A stretch of DNA of 64,000 nucleotides from an uncultured Flavobacteriaceae bacterium. GTDB taxonomy: Bacteria > Bacteroidota > Bacteroidia > Flavobacteriales > Flavobacteriaceae. Positions 47,037-57,700 of this stretch are shown here, piece after piece. A model generated the notes under the pieces. It was not told where the DNA came from. It saw only the letters and a list, made by a program, of their open reading frames with translations, and ran no database searches. The position numbers and the translations under genes were made by a program. The stretch lies in NCBI GenBank assembly GCA_905181615.1, contig CAJIYH010000002.1, positions 806,001-870,000 of the forward strand. Direction: 5' to 3'. The first letter of the stretch is position 1. Each line of letters begins with the position of its first letter.

Positions 47037-48488
47037 TTAGAAAGATCCGATAGTTAAATCCATCCAACTCAGTCTTGCTTCAAGGTAACTTTCAAGTTCA
47101 ATGACAGCATTAATGTAATCAACATCTACTCCAGTCCACTTTTTATAATTCCTGTCTATTGCACCATTTGTAATTAAAAACTCAGAAGTTTCGCTAACTA
47201 ATCCCAAGACTGATGCATTACTCAATATATTGGAGCGTAGTTCAATCCATCTGGCTTGCAACGCAACTTGAAACTGAGGATCTTCTAGCAAGCGAGGCCA
47301 CCAAAAGGGAACCATCCAGGTGTCATCAGTCACATGATTATTATAGTTTGCAATCCAATCTGTGTTTGGCACTCTATACTGGCGATCATATCCAATGTTT
47401 AAATCCCAAACAGGTCCCATTTTTAAGGGTCCTGATTTTTCCTTATGCATATAAGTGCTTAATCGATAGGCATCTACATTTCCAGTCAATTCGTTCAAAA
47501 TAAAATAATCTAAAAAACTATCCAAGTCAATGAAATCAGTATAAGACCTTTCCTCGGTCGAAAAATCATCTGTCAAAAGAGCGGTTTCAAAACCATGAAT
47601 ATAATTCTGAATATATTCTTTTTGTTGAGGCGTTATATCATCATTCTTTGGATGCTCATATAGGAAATATGTTTCAAGAGGTTGTTTGGGCCCAAAAGGC
47701 TCAGAAGTGAGTGAACCGCCAAAAACATCATATTGAGATCTAAAACTAAGAGCATCAGAATAGCTCGAATCGTCGCCCCAATTATTTTCATAATAAGATA
47801 AGGGCTGATCGGTAGCAACATCCCCTCCTGAAGTTTTATCTATTTTTAGAATATAACCACCAGTCAAATCCTCACCTTCATTTTCAGATGGTTTTAATTT
47901 ATTAATATCAATTCGATTGGAATCTCGTTTTAATTTCTCCATAAAAACATAAACCCCTTCATAAGAATTATTAACTTCTAATTCTACATACCGACTTCTA
48001 CTAGCGTAATTACCCATTGAACGATACAATTGGTAACCCAAATAATGATGCATTAAACTCGGGTCAAAAACACGGTTATCCGCTGCGCGAAAAACATGTC
48101 CCATAAAGATCCAATCTTCCTCCTCAGGAAAACCTAAAACCTGAGCATCATATCCATCATTTGACTCATCCCAAAGTTCAATTCCAAAAGACTTTTTATC
48201 TGACAAACGGTAAGAAGTAGAACCGCGATATTCTATTCCTATTGTTGAAGAAAACACATGAGATTCTTCGATGTAAATATCCATTACACCAGGAATTTTT
48301 GGTTCGTTTTGAATGATATCTTCTGTAAATACTTGAATGTATGGGATTACACTTGTCCCCAGAGAAACATCAAAAAGAGATTTATGTTCTACATCCGATT
48401 TTTTACAAGATATTACTGTAAATGAAGATATAAGTAGAATAATCAAGAGTCTGAAAATTTTACTTGAAATAGAAAAAGAAACTGTCAT
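47037..48488 (-). CDS. CotH kinase-family lipoprotein
   Basis: A 483-residue protein with a lipoprotein signal (SFTVISC). It contains the CotH protein kinase-like fold: IGIEYRGSTSYRLSDKKSFGIEL (nucleotide-binding strand), WIFMGHVFRAADNRVFDPSLMHHYL, RYVELEVNNSYEGVYVFMEKLKRDSNRIDI, GGYILKIDK, and GPVWDLNIGYDR with the catalytic-site Asp. CotH proteins phosphorylate spore-coat proteins in Bacillus; in Bacteroidota their surface targets are unknown. Confidence 0.88.
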   Translation of the reverse strand: MTVSFSISSKIFRLLIILLISSFTVISCKKSDVEHKSLFDVSLGTSVIPYIQVFTEDIIQNEPKIPGVMDIYIEESHVFSSTIGIEYRGSTSYRLSDKKSFGIELWDESNDGYDAQVLGFPEEEDWIFMGHVFRAADNRVFDPSLMHHYLGYQLYRSMGNYASRSRYVELEVNNSYEGVYVFMEKLKRDSNRIDINKLKPSENEGEDLTGGYILKIDKTSGGDVATDQPLSYYENNWGDDSSYSDALSFRSQYDVFGGSLTSEPFGPKQPLETYFLYEHPKNDDITPQQKEYIQNYIHGFETALLTDDFSTEERSYTDFIDLDSFLDYFILNELTGNVDAYRLSTYMHKEKSGPLKMGPVWDLNIGYDRQYRVPNTDWIANYNNHVTDDTWMVPFWWPRLLEDPQFQVALQARWIELRSNILSNASVLGLVSETSEFLITNGAIDRNYKKWTGVDVDYINAVIELESYLEARLSWMDLTIGSF

Positions 48489-48619
48489 AATAATAATCTG
48501 TGAGGCGATAACAATAAATAAAATACTTTATTGTTGGTATTTTGTTTTAAATGTAATGAATTTAGGAGATGATAACAATTAATGTTTTAAAATAAAGAAA
48601 TTACCTGCCAATCAATTTG

Positions 48620-48627
48620 TATTTTTG
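48620..48627 (+). promoter_or_regulatory. -7 box upstream of the ABC-F gene
   Basis: TATTTTTG matches TAnnTTTG and lies 26 bases upstream of the start codon. No clear -33 element. Confidence 0.4.
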
Positions 48628-48653
48628 TTCTCTGAAAAAAGAAGCAACCATCT

Positions 48654-50522
48654 ATGAATTTACTCTCAATTGAAGGCATATCTAAGTCATATGGCGAAAA
48701 AGTTATTTTTAAGCCTATTTCTTTTGGGATTAATAAAGGTCAAAAGATTGCCTTAATTGCTAAAAATGGAAGTGGAAAAACTTCTATCCTGAATATAATT
48801 GCAGGAGAAGACACACCCGATGAGGGGAATGTAATTTACAGAAAAGGTATTCGAGTTGCCTATTTGGCTCAGGAACCCAAATTAGACGTTAAACTTACGG
48901 TAGAAGAAAGTATTTTACAGGCTGATAATCCGACTTTAAAAGTTATTGCTGCTTATGAAAAAGCTCTTGAAAATCCCGATGATCAAGAAGCTTATCAAAA
49001 GGCATTTGAAGCTATGGATCAAAACCAAGCTTGGGATTTTGAAAACCAATACAAACAGATTTTATTTAAACTTAAACTAAATGATTTAAGTGCACTTGTT
49101 GGAAGTTTATCTGGGGGGCAGAAAAAAAGAATAGCATTATGTAATGCCTTATTGAGACAACCCGAACTGATTATACTGGATGAGCCTACGAATCATTTAG
49201 ACCTTGAAATGATTGAGTGGTTAGAAGACTATTTTGCGAAAGAAAAACTAACCTTACTAATGGTTACACACGATCGTTATTTCCTGGAGCGAGTTTGTAA
49301 TGAAATTATTGAACTAGATGAAGGTAATTTATATACCTACAAAGGAAACTATTCATATTATCTTGAAAAAAGAGAAGCCCGATTAATTCAAGAAAGTGTT
49401 GAAGCTCATAAAACAAAACTTCATTTCAAAAAAGAATTGGATTGGATGAGACGTCAGCCTAAGGCAAGAACAACAAAGTCAAAATCTAGAATTGAAGATT
49501 TTAAAGTAATTAAAGAAAAGGCCAGTCAAAGAAGAAATGAACACGAGGTGCAATTAGAAATTAATATGGAACGACTGGGTAGTAAAATGATCGAAATGCA
49601 TAAGGTTCAGAAGGCGTATGGTGATAAGATCATTCTAAACCAATTCGATTATATGTTTCAAAAAAATGATCGTATCGGAATTATTGGTAAAAATGGTACG
49701 GGAAAATCAACTTTTTTAAATTTATTAACTTCAAACGATACAGCAGATGCAGGTAAAATTGTTTGGGGTGAAACTTTAAAATTTGGTTACTATACTCAAA
49801 ATGGGATCAAAGTAAAAGAGGGACAAAAAGTAATTGATGTTATAAGAGAATACGGTGATTTTATTCCGCTAAAAAAGGGACGTAAAATTTCTGCCCAACA
49901 ATTACTAGAACGTTTTTTATTCGATCGAAAAAAACAATATGATTTTGTAGAAAAATTAAGTGGTGGAGAACGCAAACGTCTATACCTGTGTACTGTATTA
50001 ATTCAAAATCCAAACTTCTTAATACTCGATGAGCCAACCAATGATTTAGATATTGTAACCCTCAACGTATTGGAGAGTTTTCTTTTAGACTTTCCAGGAT
50101 GTTTACTCGTTGTGTCGCATGACCGATACTTTATGGATAAAATTGTAGATCACTTATTTGTGTTTCAAGGAGAAGGAGTTATTGAAGATTTTCCGGGTAA
50201 CTATTCTGATTATAGAGTTTATGAAGATTCAAAAATAGAGGATAAAAACGCAACTCATTCAGCCGAAAAGAAAGTTAAAAAAGAATGGAAAGAAACTCCA
50301 AAAAAAGCAGTATTGACTTTTGATGAGCAAAAAGAATTCAAAAAAATAGAAAAGGAAATTGAAAAGATTGAACTTGAAAAAGAAAGTATTCAAAATCGTT
50401 TCTCAACAGAAAATCTAGAGCCTCAAAAAATTGAGGAACTTTCAATTAACCTAGGTAAACTAGATCAAAAACTAGATCAAAAAACTACGCGATGGTTTGA
50501 ATTATCTGCACTTCACGAATAA
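48654..50522 (+). CDS. ABC-F ATPase, Uup-type
   Basis: A 622-residue soluble protein with two ABC modules and no membrane part. Walker A AKNGSGKT (36-43) and GKNGTGKST, signatures LSGGQKKR and LSGGERKR, and Walker B LIILDEPTNHLD and FLILDEPTNDLD. A linker with RRQPKARTTKSKSRIEDF lies between them, and the C-terminal 80 residues (KKIEKEIEKIELEKESIQ) form a coiled coil, as in Uup. ABC-F proteins act on the ribosome or, for Uup, on DNA structures. Monocistronic. Confidence 0.93.
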   Translation: MNLLSIEGISKSYGEKVIFKPISFGINKGQKIALIAKNGSGKTSILNIIAGEDTPDEGNVIYRKGIRVAYLAQEPKLDVKLTVEESILQADNPTLKVIAAYEKALENPDDQEAYQKAFEAMDQNQAWDFENQYKQILFKLKLNDLSALVGSLSGGQKKRIALCNALLRQPELIILDEPTNHLDLEMIEWLEDYFAKEKLTLLMVTHDRYFLERVCNEIIELDEGNLYTYKGNYSYYLEKREARLIQESVEAHKTKLHFKKELDWMRRQPKARTTKSKSRIEDFKVIKEKASQRRNEHEVQLEINMERLGSKMIEMHKVQKAYGDKIILNQFDYMFQKNDRIGIIGKNGTGKSTFLNLLTSNDTADAGKIVWGETLKFGYYTQNGIKVKEGQKVIDVIREYGDFIPLKKGRKISAQQLLERFLFDRKKQYDFVEKLSGGERKRLYLCTVLIQNPNFLILDEPTNDLDIVTLNVLESFLLDFPGCLLVVSHDRYFMDKIVDHLFVFQGEGVIEDFPGNYSDYRVYEDSKIEDKNATHSAEKKVKKEWKETPKKAVLTFDEQKEFKKIEKEIEKIELEKESIQNRFSTENLEPQKIEELSINLGKLDQKLDQKTTRWFELSALHE

Positions 50523-50594
50523 TGAATCCCAACATCTTGTGATTTGAGTATTTGTTTTTAAAATAGCTTTTGTAGATTTACTAAAAACTATTCT

Positions 50595-52940
50595 ATGAAA
50601 CTTCGTTTATTATTCTTTACAGTACTGATTTCCCTAGGGGTTCATGCACAAAAAAAGAATCCTTCAGGCAAGGCTACTAAAACCATTGATTCTTTGACAA
50701 AAAAAATGACTCAGAGCAAAGGTTTAATTACAACCTATTTAGATGAAGAAAATCATTTGTATTTTGAAATTGACAGTACTCTTCTGGATAAAGATCTACT
50801 AGTAGTGACTAGAATAGCTCAACTTCCAGCTAATTATTCGCCTTACACAAATGCAGGTTCTAAAACTGCGCAACAAGTAATCCGCTTCACCAAAAAAGGA
50901 AAGAAAATAATCTGGAAAGAAATTTCTTATAGTAATGTAGCTTCTCATGAGGACCCCATTAGCTTGAGTGTTGCTGAAAATAATTTTCAACCTATTTTAG
51001 CGGCATTTGATATAAAAAACAAAGAAAATAATAGGTTCTTAATCGACGTTAGTGATCACTATCTAAAAGATTCACCTGGGTTTAATATAATTCAAAAATC
51101 ACAAAAAGACAATTATAAAATAGGAAGTGCTGATAAAAAAAGAAGCATGATTGATAGTGCTAGAAGTTTTCCTCAAAACACTGAAATTCTTCACACCTTG
51201 ACTTTTAGTGCCTCAAAAGCTCCAAGAGCAAATAGAAGTAAGACATTTAGTTTTCAAATAAATCATTCATTCATTGCCTTACCCGAAGATAAAATGAAAA
51301 TTAGACATAGTGATCAACGTGTTGGGTGGTTTTCTGTAAAAAAGGTAGATTATAGTTCGCAAGCCCTCAAGGCTGATGAAATAGAACTTATAAGAAAATG
51401 GCGCCTAGAACCAAAAAATCCTGAAGCATATATGAATGGTCAATTGGTAGAACCTATAAAGCCTGTTGTATATTATTTAGATCCTGCAACACCTATTAAA
51501 TGGCGTCCTTATTTTAAACAAGGAATTGAAGATTGGAATATCGCTTTTGAAAAAGCTGGATTTAAAAATGCAATTATAGCAAAAGACCCCCCAACAAAAG
51601 AAGAAGATCCCGATTTTAGTCCAGAAGACATCCGCTATTCTACCGTACGCTATGTCGCTTCAACAACACGAAATGCAGTTGGTCCTAGTGTATCAGATCC
51701 TAGAACTGGCGAAATTATAGAGAGCGATATAATTTGGTATCACAACCACCTCCGCTCCTACCGTAATCGATATTTGCTGGAAACTGCTGCCGCAAACCCA
51801 AAAGCTAGAACCTTAGATACTCCTGAAAAAGAGATCGGGGAAATGATGCGTCGAGTTATCTCTCATGAAATTGGTCATGCATTAGGCTTACCCCACAACA
51901 TGAAAGCAAGTTCTGCATATCCAGTTGATTCATTAAGATCAGGAACTTTTACCCAAAAAATGGGAATTGCAGCTACCATAATGGACTACGCACGATACAA
52001 TTATGTTGCACAACCTGGTGATGAAAACATCCGTTTTGTTCGACAACTTGGACCATACGATGATTATGCTATAGAATGGGGATACCGCTTTTATGATTCT
52101 AAGACCGTTGAACAAGAAACAAAGGAATTAAAAAAGTTTGTAGATGCTAAATCTTTAGATCCTGTATATATGTTTGGAGGACGAGGATATGATCCTGATT
52201 CACAAACTGAAAACATTGGAAATGATCCCGTAAGAGCAAGTGAATATGGTTTAAAAAACTTAAAAATCGTTGCTAAAAACTTACCTGAATGGACGCTAAC
52301 AGAAGGATCTAATTACGATGATTTGAAAGAACTTTATGGAGAGATGATTGGCGTTTATAGAAGATATATTTACCACGTTCATACTTTGGTTGGAGGTGTT
52401 AACGAAACACGTCACAACACAAATCAAAAGGGAGTTTACACCTATAATAATACTCCTAAATCAGATCAATTAAGCGCGCTAAACTTTTTAAACAGAGAGC
52501 TTTGGGATACGCCAAGTTGGTTAATGAATCCTGCCTTAATTTCTAACATAAAAAACGAGGGAAGTCTAAATCTTATACAAAACTTACAGCGCTCTGCCCT
52601 CAATCGTTTTTTATCAGAAAGACTTCTAAACCGTATGCTTTCTACTTCTCAAACTTTGGTAGGAGATGCACTTAATGTAGACAAACTTTTACAAACTCTA
52701 TTCAGTAATATTTTTGAAAGCCGAGTACAACCTGATTCATTTGAACGTGCACTTCAACTCAACTTTATTATGCAAGTAAAAGAGTTAAAGACAGCTGAAA
52801 AACTTCATCCAGAAGTAAAAGCTCTATTGACAAGTTTACAGGCTGATGTAAATAAATGGGCAAAAAAGAAAAGAGGCATTTCAGATAAAACATTAAAATC
52901 GCATTTTCAATATTGTTATAAAGAAAGTTCTGAAAGTTAA
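50595..52940 (+). CDS. Secreted zinc metalloprotease, DUF5117/DUF5118 type
   Basis: A 781-residue secreted protein with a signal peptide (RLLFFTVLISLGVHAQ). The zinc motif HEIGHALGLPH at residues 424-434 is a full metzincin HExxHxxGxxH, with catalytic Glu425. The family's N-terminal DUF5118/DUF5117 part is seen in TIDSLTKKMTQSKGLITTYLDEEN and LLVVTRIAQLPANYS. Proteins of this layout are abundant in Bacteroidota; substrates are unknown. It may be released to the periplasm or outside. Confidence 0.9.
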   Translation: MKLRLLFFTVLISLGVHAQKKNPSGKATKTIDSLTKKMTQSKGLITTYLDEENHLYFEIDSTLLDKDLLVVTRIAQLPANYSPYTNAGSKTAQQVIRFTKKGKKIIWKEISYSNVASHEDPISLSVAENNFQPILAAFDIKNKENNRFLIDVSDHYLKDSPGFNIIQKSQKDNYKIGSADKKRSMIDSARSFPQNTEILHTLTFSASKAPRANRSKTFSFQINHSFIALPEDKMKIRHSDQRVGWFSVKKVDYSSQALKADEIELIRKWRLEPKNPEAYMNGQLVEPIKPVVYYLDPATPIKWRPYFKQGIEDWNIAFEKAGFKNAIIAKDPPTKEEDPDFSPEDIRYSTVRYVASTTRNAVGPSVSDPRTGEIIESDIIWYHNHLRSYRNRYLLETAAANPKARTLDTPEKEIGEMMRRVISHEIGHALGLPHNMKASSAYPVDSLRSGTFTQKMGIAATIMDYARYNYVAQPGDENIRFVRQLGPYDDYAIEWGYRFYDSKTVEQETKELKKFVDAKSLDPVYMFGGRGYDPDSQTENIGNDPVRASEYGLKNLKIVAKNLPEWTLTEGSNYDDLKELYGEMIGVYRRYIYHVHTLVGGVNETRHNTNQKGVYTYNNTPKSDQLSALNFLNRELWDTPSWLMNPALISNIKNEGSLNLIQNLQRSALNRFLSERLLNRMLSTSQTLVGDALNVDKLLQTLFSNIFESRVQPDSFERALQLNFIMQVKELKTAEKLHPEVKALLTSLQADVNKWAKKKRGISDKTLKSHFQYCYKESSES

Positions 52941-53005
52941 TTTTAAGAATTTTAAAAAACTAGAAAAAGAACAGCTTACCAATAGGAAAGAGATTAGCTA
53001 TTTTT

Positions 53006-53013
53006 TATATTTG
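53006..53013 (+). promoter_or_regulatory. -7 box upstream of the TerB-like gene
   Basis: TATATTTG matches TAnnTTTG and ends 16 bases before the start codon. Confidence 0.45.
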
Positions 53014-53029
53014 ATTAAAATATAAAACT

Positions 53030-53446
53030 ATGTCTATATCTGATATTTATTCTTCTGGATTTAAAAATAAAAACCGAGCTCATTTTACTGCTATTGTTAG
53101 CATAGCCAAATCCGATGGAACCATTACCCAAGAAGAACAAAAGTTCTTGGATCGCATGGCTATTAATCTAGAAATAGAGGGAAATGAATATCAAAACATC
53201 CTTGAAAATTCAAGTACGTTTGAAATTAATCCTCCGGTTAACCAAGTGGAACGATTGGAACGTTTATTCGACCTCACGCGAATGATTTATGCTGATCATA
53301 TTGCGGATGATAATGAGACCAAACTTTTAAATCGTTTAGTTGTTGGTCTTGGGTTTAATTTTGATTCAGAAGCTGTTGTTGAAAAAGCACTTAGCCTTGT
53401 TGCAGCTGGAAAGGATGAAGAAGAATTTATAGCGGCTTTTAAATAG
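53030..53446 (+). CDS. TerB-like (tellurite resistance family) protein
   Basis: A 138-residue all-helical protein. The two acidic helical repeats of the TerB fold are visible: IVSIAKSDGTITQEEQKFLDRMA and LTRMIYADHIADDNETKLLNRLV, each with an Asp-rich metal-binding type loop. It has no signal peptide. TerB-like proteins in genomes without a ter operon have no settled function, so tellurite resistance should not be assumed. Confidence 0.82.
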   Translation: MSISDIYSSGFKNKNRAHFTAIVSIAKSDGTITQEEQKFLDRMAINLEIEGNEYQNILENSSTFEINPPVNQVERLERLFDLTRMIYADHIADDNETKLLNRLVVGLGFNFDSEAVVEKALSLVAAGKDEEEFIAAFK

Positions 53447-53452
53447 AAAAAA

Positions 53453-53908
53453 TCATTCTGTTGTTTGCGACACAAAACCAGTAAAAGTGTAACCTATTTC
53501 TTCATCGGCTATCTGCAAATCATAATCAAAATAAAATTGATTTGGGAATCCATAATTCTCATCAAAGAGAACAGTATAACTCGCTGGATTTTGATTTAGT
53601 CCTCCCCTAATATATTTGAACCTGTCGTTAACTGTTAAAATAGATTGATGTATTTCGGAATCATATGGGACTTGGTTTACCGAAATAATTTGATCATCTA
53701 ATACAACTACTGCTTTGGGGCTTGTGTAATCAGTTATACAGTAACAACTTATTGTTTGCACAAAAGAATAGGAGCTAATTTGTTTAGATTCCCAAAGCAC
53801 TTTTTGTTTTTCTAAAACAGTAAAATCGGTTTCCTCTTCATTACCGGCCTTGGAACAAGAGCTTATTGCAATGAGTAATAAAAATAAAAAAGAATATTTT
53901 AAATTCAT
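53453..53908 (-). CDS. DUF6174-type lipoprotein
   Basis: A 151-residue lipoprotein: LLLIAISSC is the lipobox. The body has SSYSFVQTISCYCITDYTSPKAVVV, with a Cys-x-Cys pair, VNDRFKYIRGG and FGFPNQFYFDYDLQIADEEIGYTF-like strands (here YGFPNQFYFDYD), typical for small DUF6174 proteins. No function is known. It lies two bases from the EamA transporter gene upstream and converges on the TerB-like gene. Confidence 0.75.
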   Translation of the reverse strand: MNLKYSFLFLLLIAISSCSKAGNEEETDFTVLEKQKVLWESKQISSYSFVQTISCYCITDYTSPKAVVVLDDQIISVNQVPYDSEIHQSILTVNDRFKYIRGGLNQNPASYTVLFDENYGFPNQFYFDYDLQIADEEIGYTFTGFVSQTTE

Positions 53909-53910
53909 GG

Positions 53911-54771
53911 TTATTTATTTTTAGTTCGGATGCTTTCTACCACAACAGAAAACAATATGATTGCACCCCCAACATAAACATTTGATGCGGGAACTTCACT
54001 CAAAAACACAAAAGCTAAAATAATTCCAAAAATGGGTTGTAAACTGCTAATTATACTCGCTGTACTTACTTCAAAAAAGCGTAGACTTTTAACAAAAAGT
54101 GTGTGCCCTATTGCTGTTGTTAAAACTGCTAGAATTATCAAATATGGCATTTGAGAAGGAATTAAAGATAAATCCATGAAAAACAAAAATGGAATTAGCA
54201 AAACACTCACTACAAACATTTGATGAAACATGATAACAGTTCCATTGTATTGATTTACATGACGTTTTAGAAGCAGGGTTCTTAATGCATATAAAAGAGC
54301 CGAAAATACACCGACAAGTACGCCTTTGAAATTGTCGTTTTCTAAATCGAATTCTGGAACTAAAACATAGACACCAACTAAGATTAGGAGCGTAAGAAAC
54401 ACCTGTACATAACTAAGTTTTGATTTTATAAAAAAAGGCTCAAGTAAAGCTGTAATTACTGGAAATGTATATAATGACAATACCCCAAGAGCAACGTTAG
54501 AAAGTTTTAGAGCATAGAAATAGGTGATCCAATGCCCTGCCATAAAAAAACCACTTAGTACTAAAGATAGGAGATCTTTTTGAGAAAGAATCTTTAGATT
54601 CATTTTCTTATATCGACAATAAAAATATAATGCCACCAGAGCCAAAATAGAACGACACCATATAATAACCGGGGGATCTAGAGCAATATATCTTCCTAAA
54701 ACACCCGAGGTGCTGATTAAGAATGTTGCAAATATTAACTCAATAAATTGATTCTTTTGAGTTCCGATCAT
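53911..54771 (-). CDS. EamA-family (DMT superfamily) transporter
   Basis: A 286-residue membrane protein with ten hydrophobic helices in two EamA repeats. ATFLISTSGVLGRYIA and SGFFMAGHWITYFYALKLSNVALGVLSLYTFPV are in the first repeat, SSLQPIFGIILAFVFLSEVP in the second. It should export or import a small metabolite such as an amino acid or nucleobase. It sits between the ccsBA gene (six bases) and the DUF6174 gene, possibly co-transcribed with both. Confidence 0.88.
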   Translation of the reverse strand: MIGTQKNQFIELIFATFLISTSGVLGRYIALDPPVIIWCRSILALVALYFYCRYKKMNLKILSQKDLLSLVLSGFFMAGHWITYFYALKLSNVALGVLSLYTFPVITALLEPFFIKSKLSYVQVFLTLLILVGVYVLVPEFDLENDNFKGVLVGVFSALLYALRTLLLKRHVNQYNGTVIMFHQMFVVSVLLIPFLFFMDLSLIPSQMPYLIILAVLTTAIGHTLFVKSLRFFEVSTASIISSLQPIFGIILAFVFLSEVPASNVYVGGAIILFSVVVESIRTKNK

Positions 54772-54777
54772 AGCATA

Positions 54778-57700
54778 CTACTTTCGATACATTTTCTTAA
54801 ACCTCCAATAAGATGCTCCACCTAAAAGAGTAACAAAAAACAAGGCATAATAAACGAAATCTGGGGTTATAATTTTATCTCCACTTGCATAAGAATGCAA
54901 TCCTGATAAATAAAAATTAACACCGAAATAAGTCATCATAATACTTCCAAATGCTAATACACTAGAGAAGTTAAACATCCATTTACTTTTTAGCGCTGGA
55001 ATTAGTCGCATGTGAATTACAAAAGCATAAATCATAATGCTGATAAGTGCCCAAGTCTCTTTAGGATCCCAACCCCAATATCGCCCCCAACTTTCGTTAG
55101 CCCACATACCACCAAGGAAATTCCCTATGGTAAGCATAATTAGACCAACTGTCAAGGAAAGCTCGTTTATTATGGTTAATTCTTTTATGTTTAAAGCCAT
55201 ACGCGCTTTGTTCTTATTAGTAGTCAATAGAATCAATAGTAAAGCAACAATTCCTATAATCATACTCAAGGCAAACGGCCCGTAACTTCCTACAATAACC
55301 GCAACATGAATCATCAACCAATAACTATCCAGAACGGGTTGTAAGTTTGCAATAGCTGGATCCATCCAATTCCAATGAGCAATCATCAAAATCATTGCGG
55401 CCACAAATGTGGTTGCTGCCATCGTTAGATTAGATTTTCTTCCAAAAGCAAGACCAAAAAACATAGTAGCCCAGGATACATAAATCATAGATTCATATGC
55501 GTCGCTCCAAGGAGCGTGACCTGAAATATACCAACGAGCAATTAAACCAGCAGTATGGAGTAAAAACAGAATTCCAATTGAAGCTTTAAAGAAAAAAATA
55601 CTAGATCGAATGACTTTAGAATCTTTAAAAATCTGAATCAATAGAATTATAAAGAAAAGAGCTCCAACGTAGAGATACCAACTGAAAAGTTTTTTGAATA
55701 TATCGTATTTATTGTAAGCAATCTCTGCCGTAATTTTGTCCTCAGAAGGCAATATATCTCCTCCATAACGCTTTTGAAAACCTGCTAAACTTTCTAATAG
55801 ATCAGAAGCTTGCTTATAATCTTTTGTTGCTTTTCCAGTACGTAATGATTGAAAATATAAAGGCAAGACATTACGAACATAAAGAGAGTCCGTTCCTTTA
55901 AAATTAGCTTCTTCTAACTCAGGGAAAGAAACCCATTTATTGTTTTCATCTTCGGGGATAGGAAAAATTCGAAGCACTTTCCCCTCTAGTGCAGAATACA
56001 ATAAATTGACACGTTTGTCTACTTCAATAAAGTCTTTTTGAAACTGATTTGGAACTGGTGTTCTATAGGCACCTTCCAGTTGTGTGGATAATTTATAAAC
56101 CCCAGTAGTATCAAAAAATGACATTAAGGGGGCAAATTTGGCTTTGGTATTGACGCCTAATATTGAACGAATAGAATCGTTACCGCGTTTCAAATAAATT
56201 ACCGGAATATTATACCAAACAGCAGGAGCATTAAGAATAGATAGTAAAACTTGGTTAGAATCCATTCCATTGTAAGTATCGGATTTACTTACTTTTCTTA
56301 ATAATTCAGATGAAAATGTATTGGCAGGTTTCATTCGGCCTCCCATATCTTGAATTACTAAAGATCCGAATTTAGCAGCATGCTCTTTTGAAAAAGCATC
56401 CGCTACCACAAGTGAATCGAAATTAATTTGAGTTTTTACATGGTCGTGGTCTTGAGCCCAACCAATCGAAAAAGCAAGTAATATTAGCAGCGTTAGTTTA
56501 TTCTTCTCTATTTTAATTTTATCTAGTGTTTTTGAAAGGTCTTTAAATCTAGTTTTTCCTATAAAGAAAATCCCCATTAAACTCATATACAACATAAAGT
56601 AACCAATATAGGTAACCCAAGTTCCCCAAAAGTCATGATTTACAGAAAGCACAGTACCTTTTTCGTCTGGAGAAAAAGAGGATTGAAAAAAACGATATCC
56701 TTGTTGATCAAGAACATGATTCATGTATATATCATAATCATAGGGTTCCTTGTCTTCAACTATAATTTTACTTTTGAAAGAAGAATAACTTTTTTCAGTT
56801 CCGGGGTAACGTTCTGCAATAAAATCTTTTAATCTAATATTAAAAGGAAGCTCATAAGATGTTGAACCATATTTAACATAGAATTCTAAATTTCCAACTA
56901 CTATTTTTTTAGGGTCGTTTGTTACACCTTTCCCTCCAAGAACGGTAATCAATTCTGACTTACCATCTGTTTTAATTTCTAATCTTAAAGCATCTTGCTG
57001 AGAAGCTTGGTCTTCATCTGCTTTTACTATATCAAACTTACCTCTTAAAACAGGCTCTGGAATTACAAACTGAAAATTAGGCAATTCATAAAGCGAGCGA
57101 AGTTGTAACGGCTGTATGCTGTCTTTAACTAGATTTCCTTCAAACTGATCTGCCATTCGCATAAAAGTACCTTCAAACGGACTGCTAACAAAATACTCCC
57201 CATCTATTACCTGGATATTGGTGGCACCATCTATAGGGTTGTTTAACGTAAATAAGAGATTGTGGATGTTAACTACCTCTCCCTCTTTGATATAATGATC
57301 GTGCCTATTTCCATCACTTGCCTCAACTATCTTTAGGTATCTATCTCCCTCCGAGTCTAAAACTAAACCCTCGGTTGCATTTTCTAAATAATCTACAAAA
57401 TTAATCGAAAAATCTTGATCTTTAAATTCATCTGATATCACAAAATCGTGATCAACATGTTCTGATAAAAGAAGTTGTTTTGTGATTGGCTTTCTTAAAG
57501 CGCTCCCTTCAAACTCGCCATCAACTAAAATTTCTAAATAGGTTTTTTCAGATAAAAAAATGTTGGTAGACTCCCCTTCTCGTATGGGCATAACACCTTC
57601 ATAACCAATATAACGAGTAATAAAAGCTCCAAATAGTATTAAAATAAATGATAAATGAATACTTAAAACTGCCCACTTTTCTTTTCTGAAAAGTTTGTAT

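Noticed and set aside
53030-53446. Tellurite resistance system
   Set aside because: Only a lone TerB-like protein is present, with no other ter genes.
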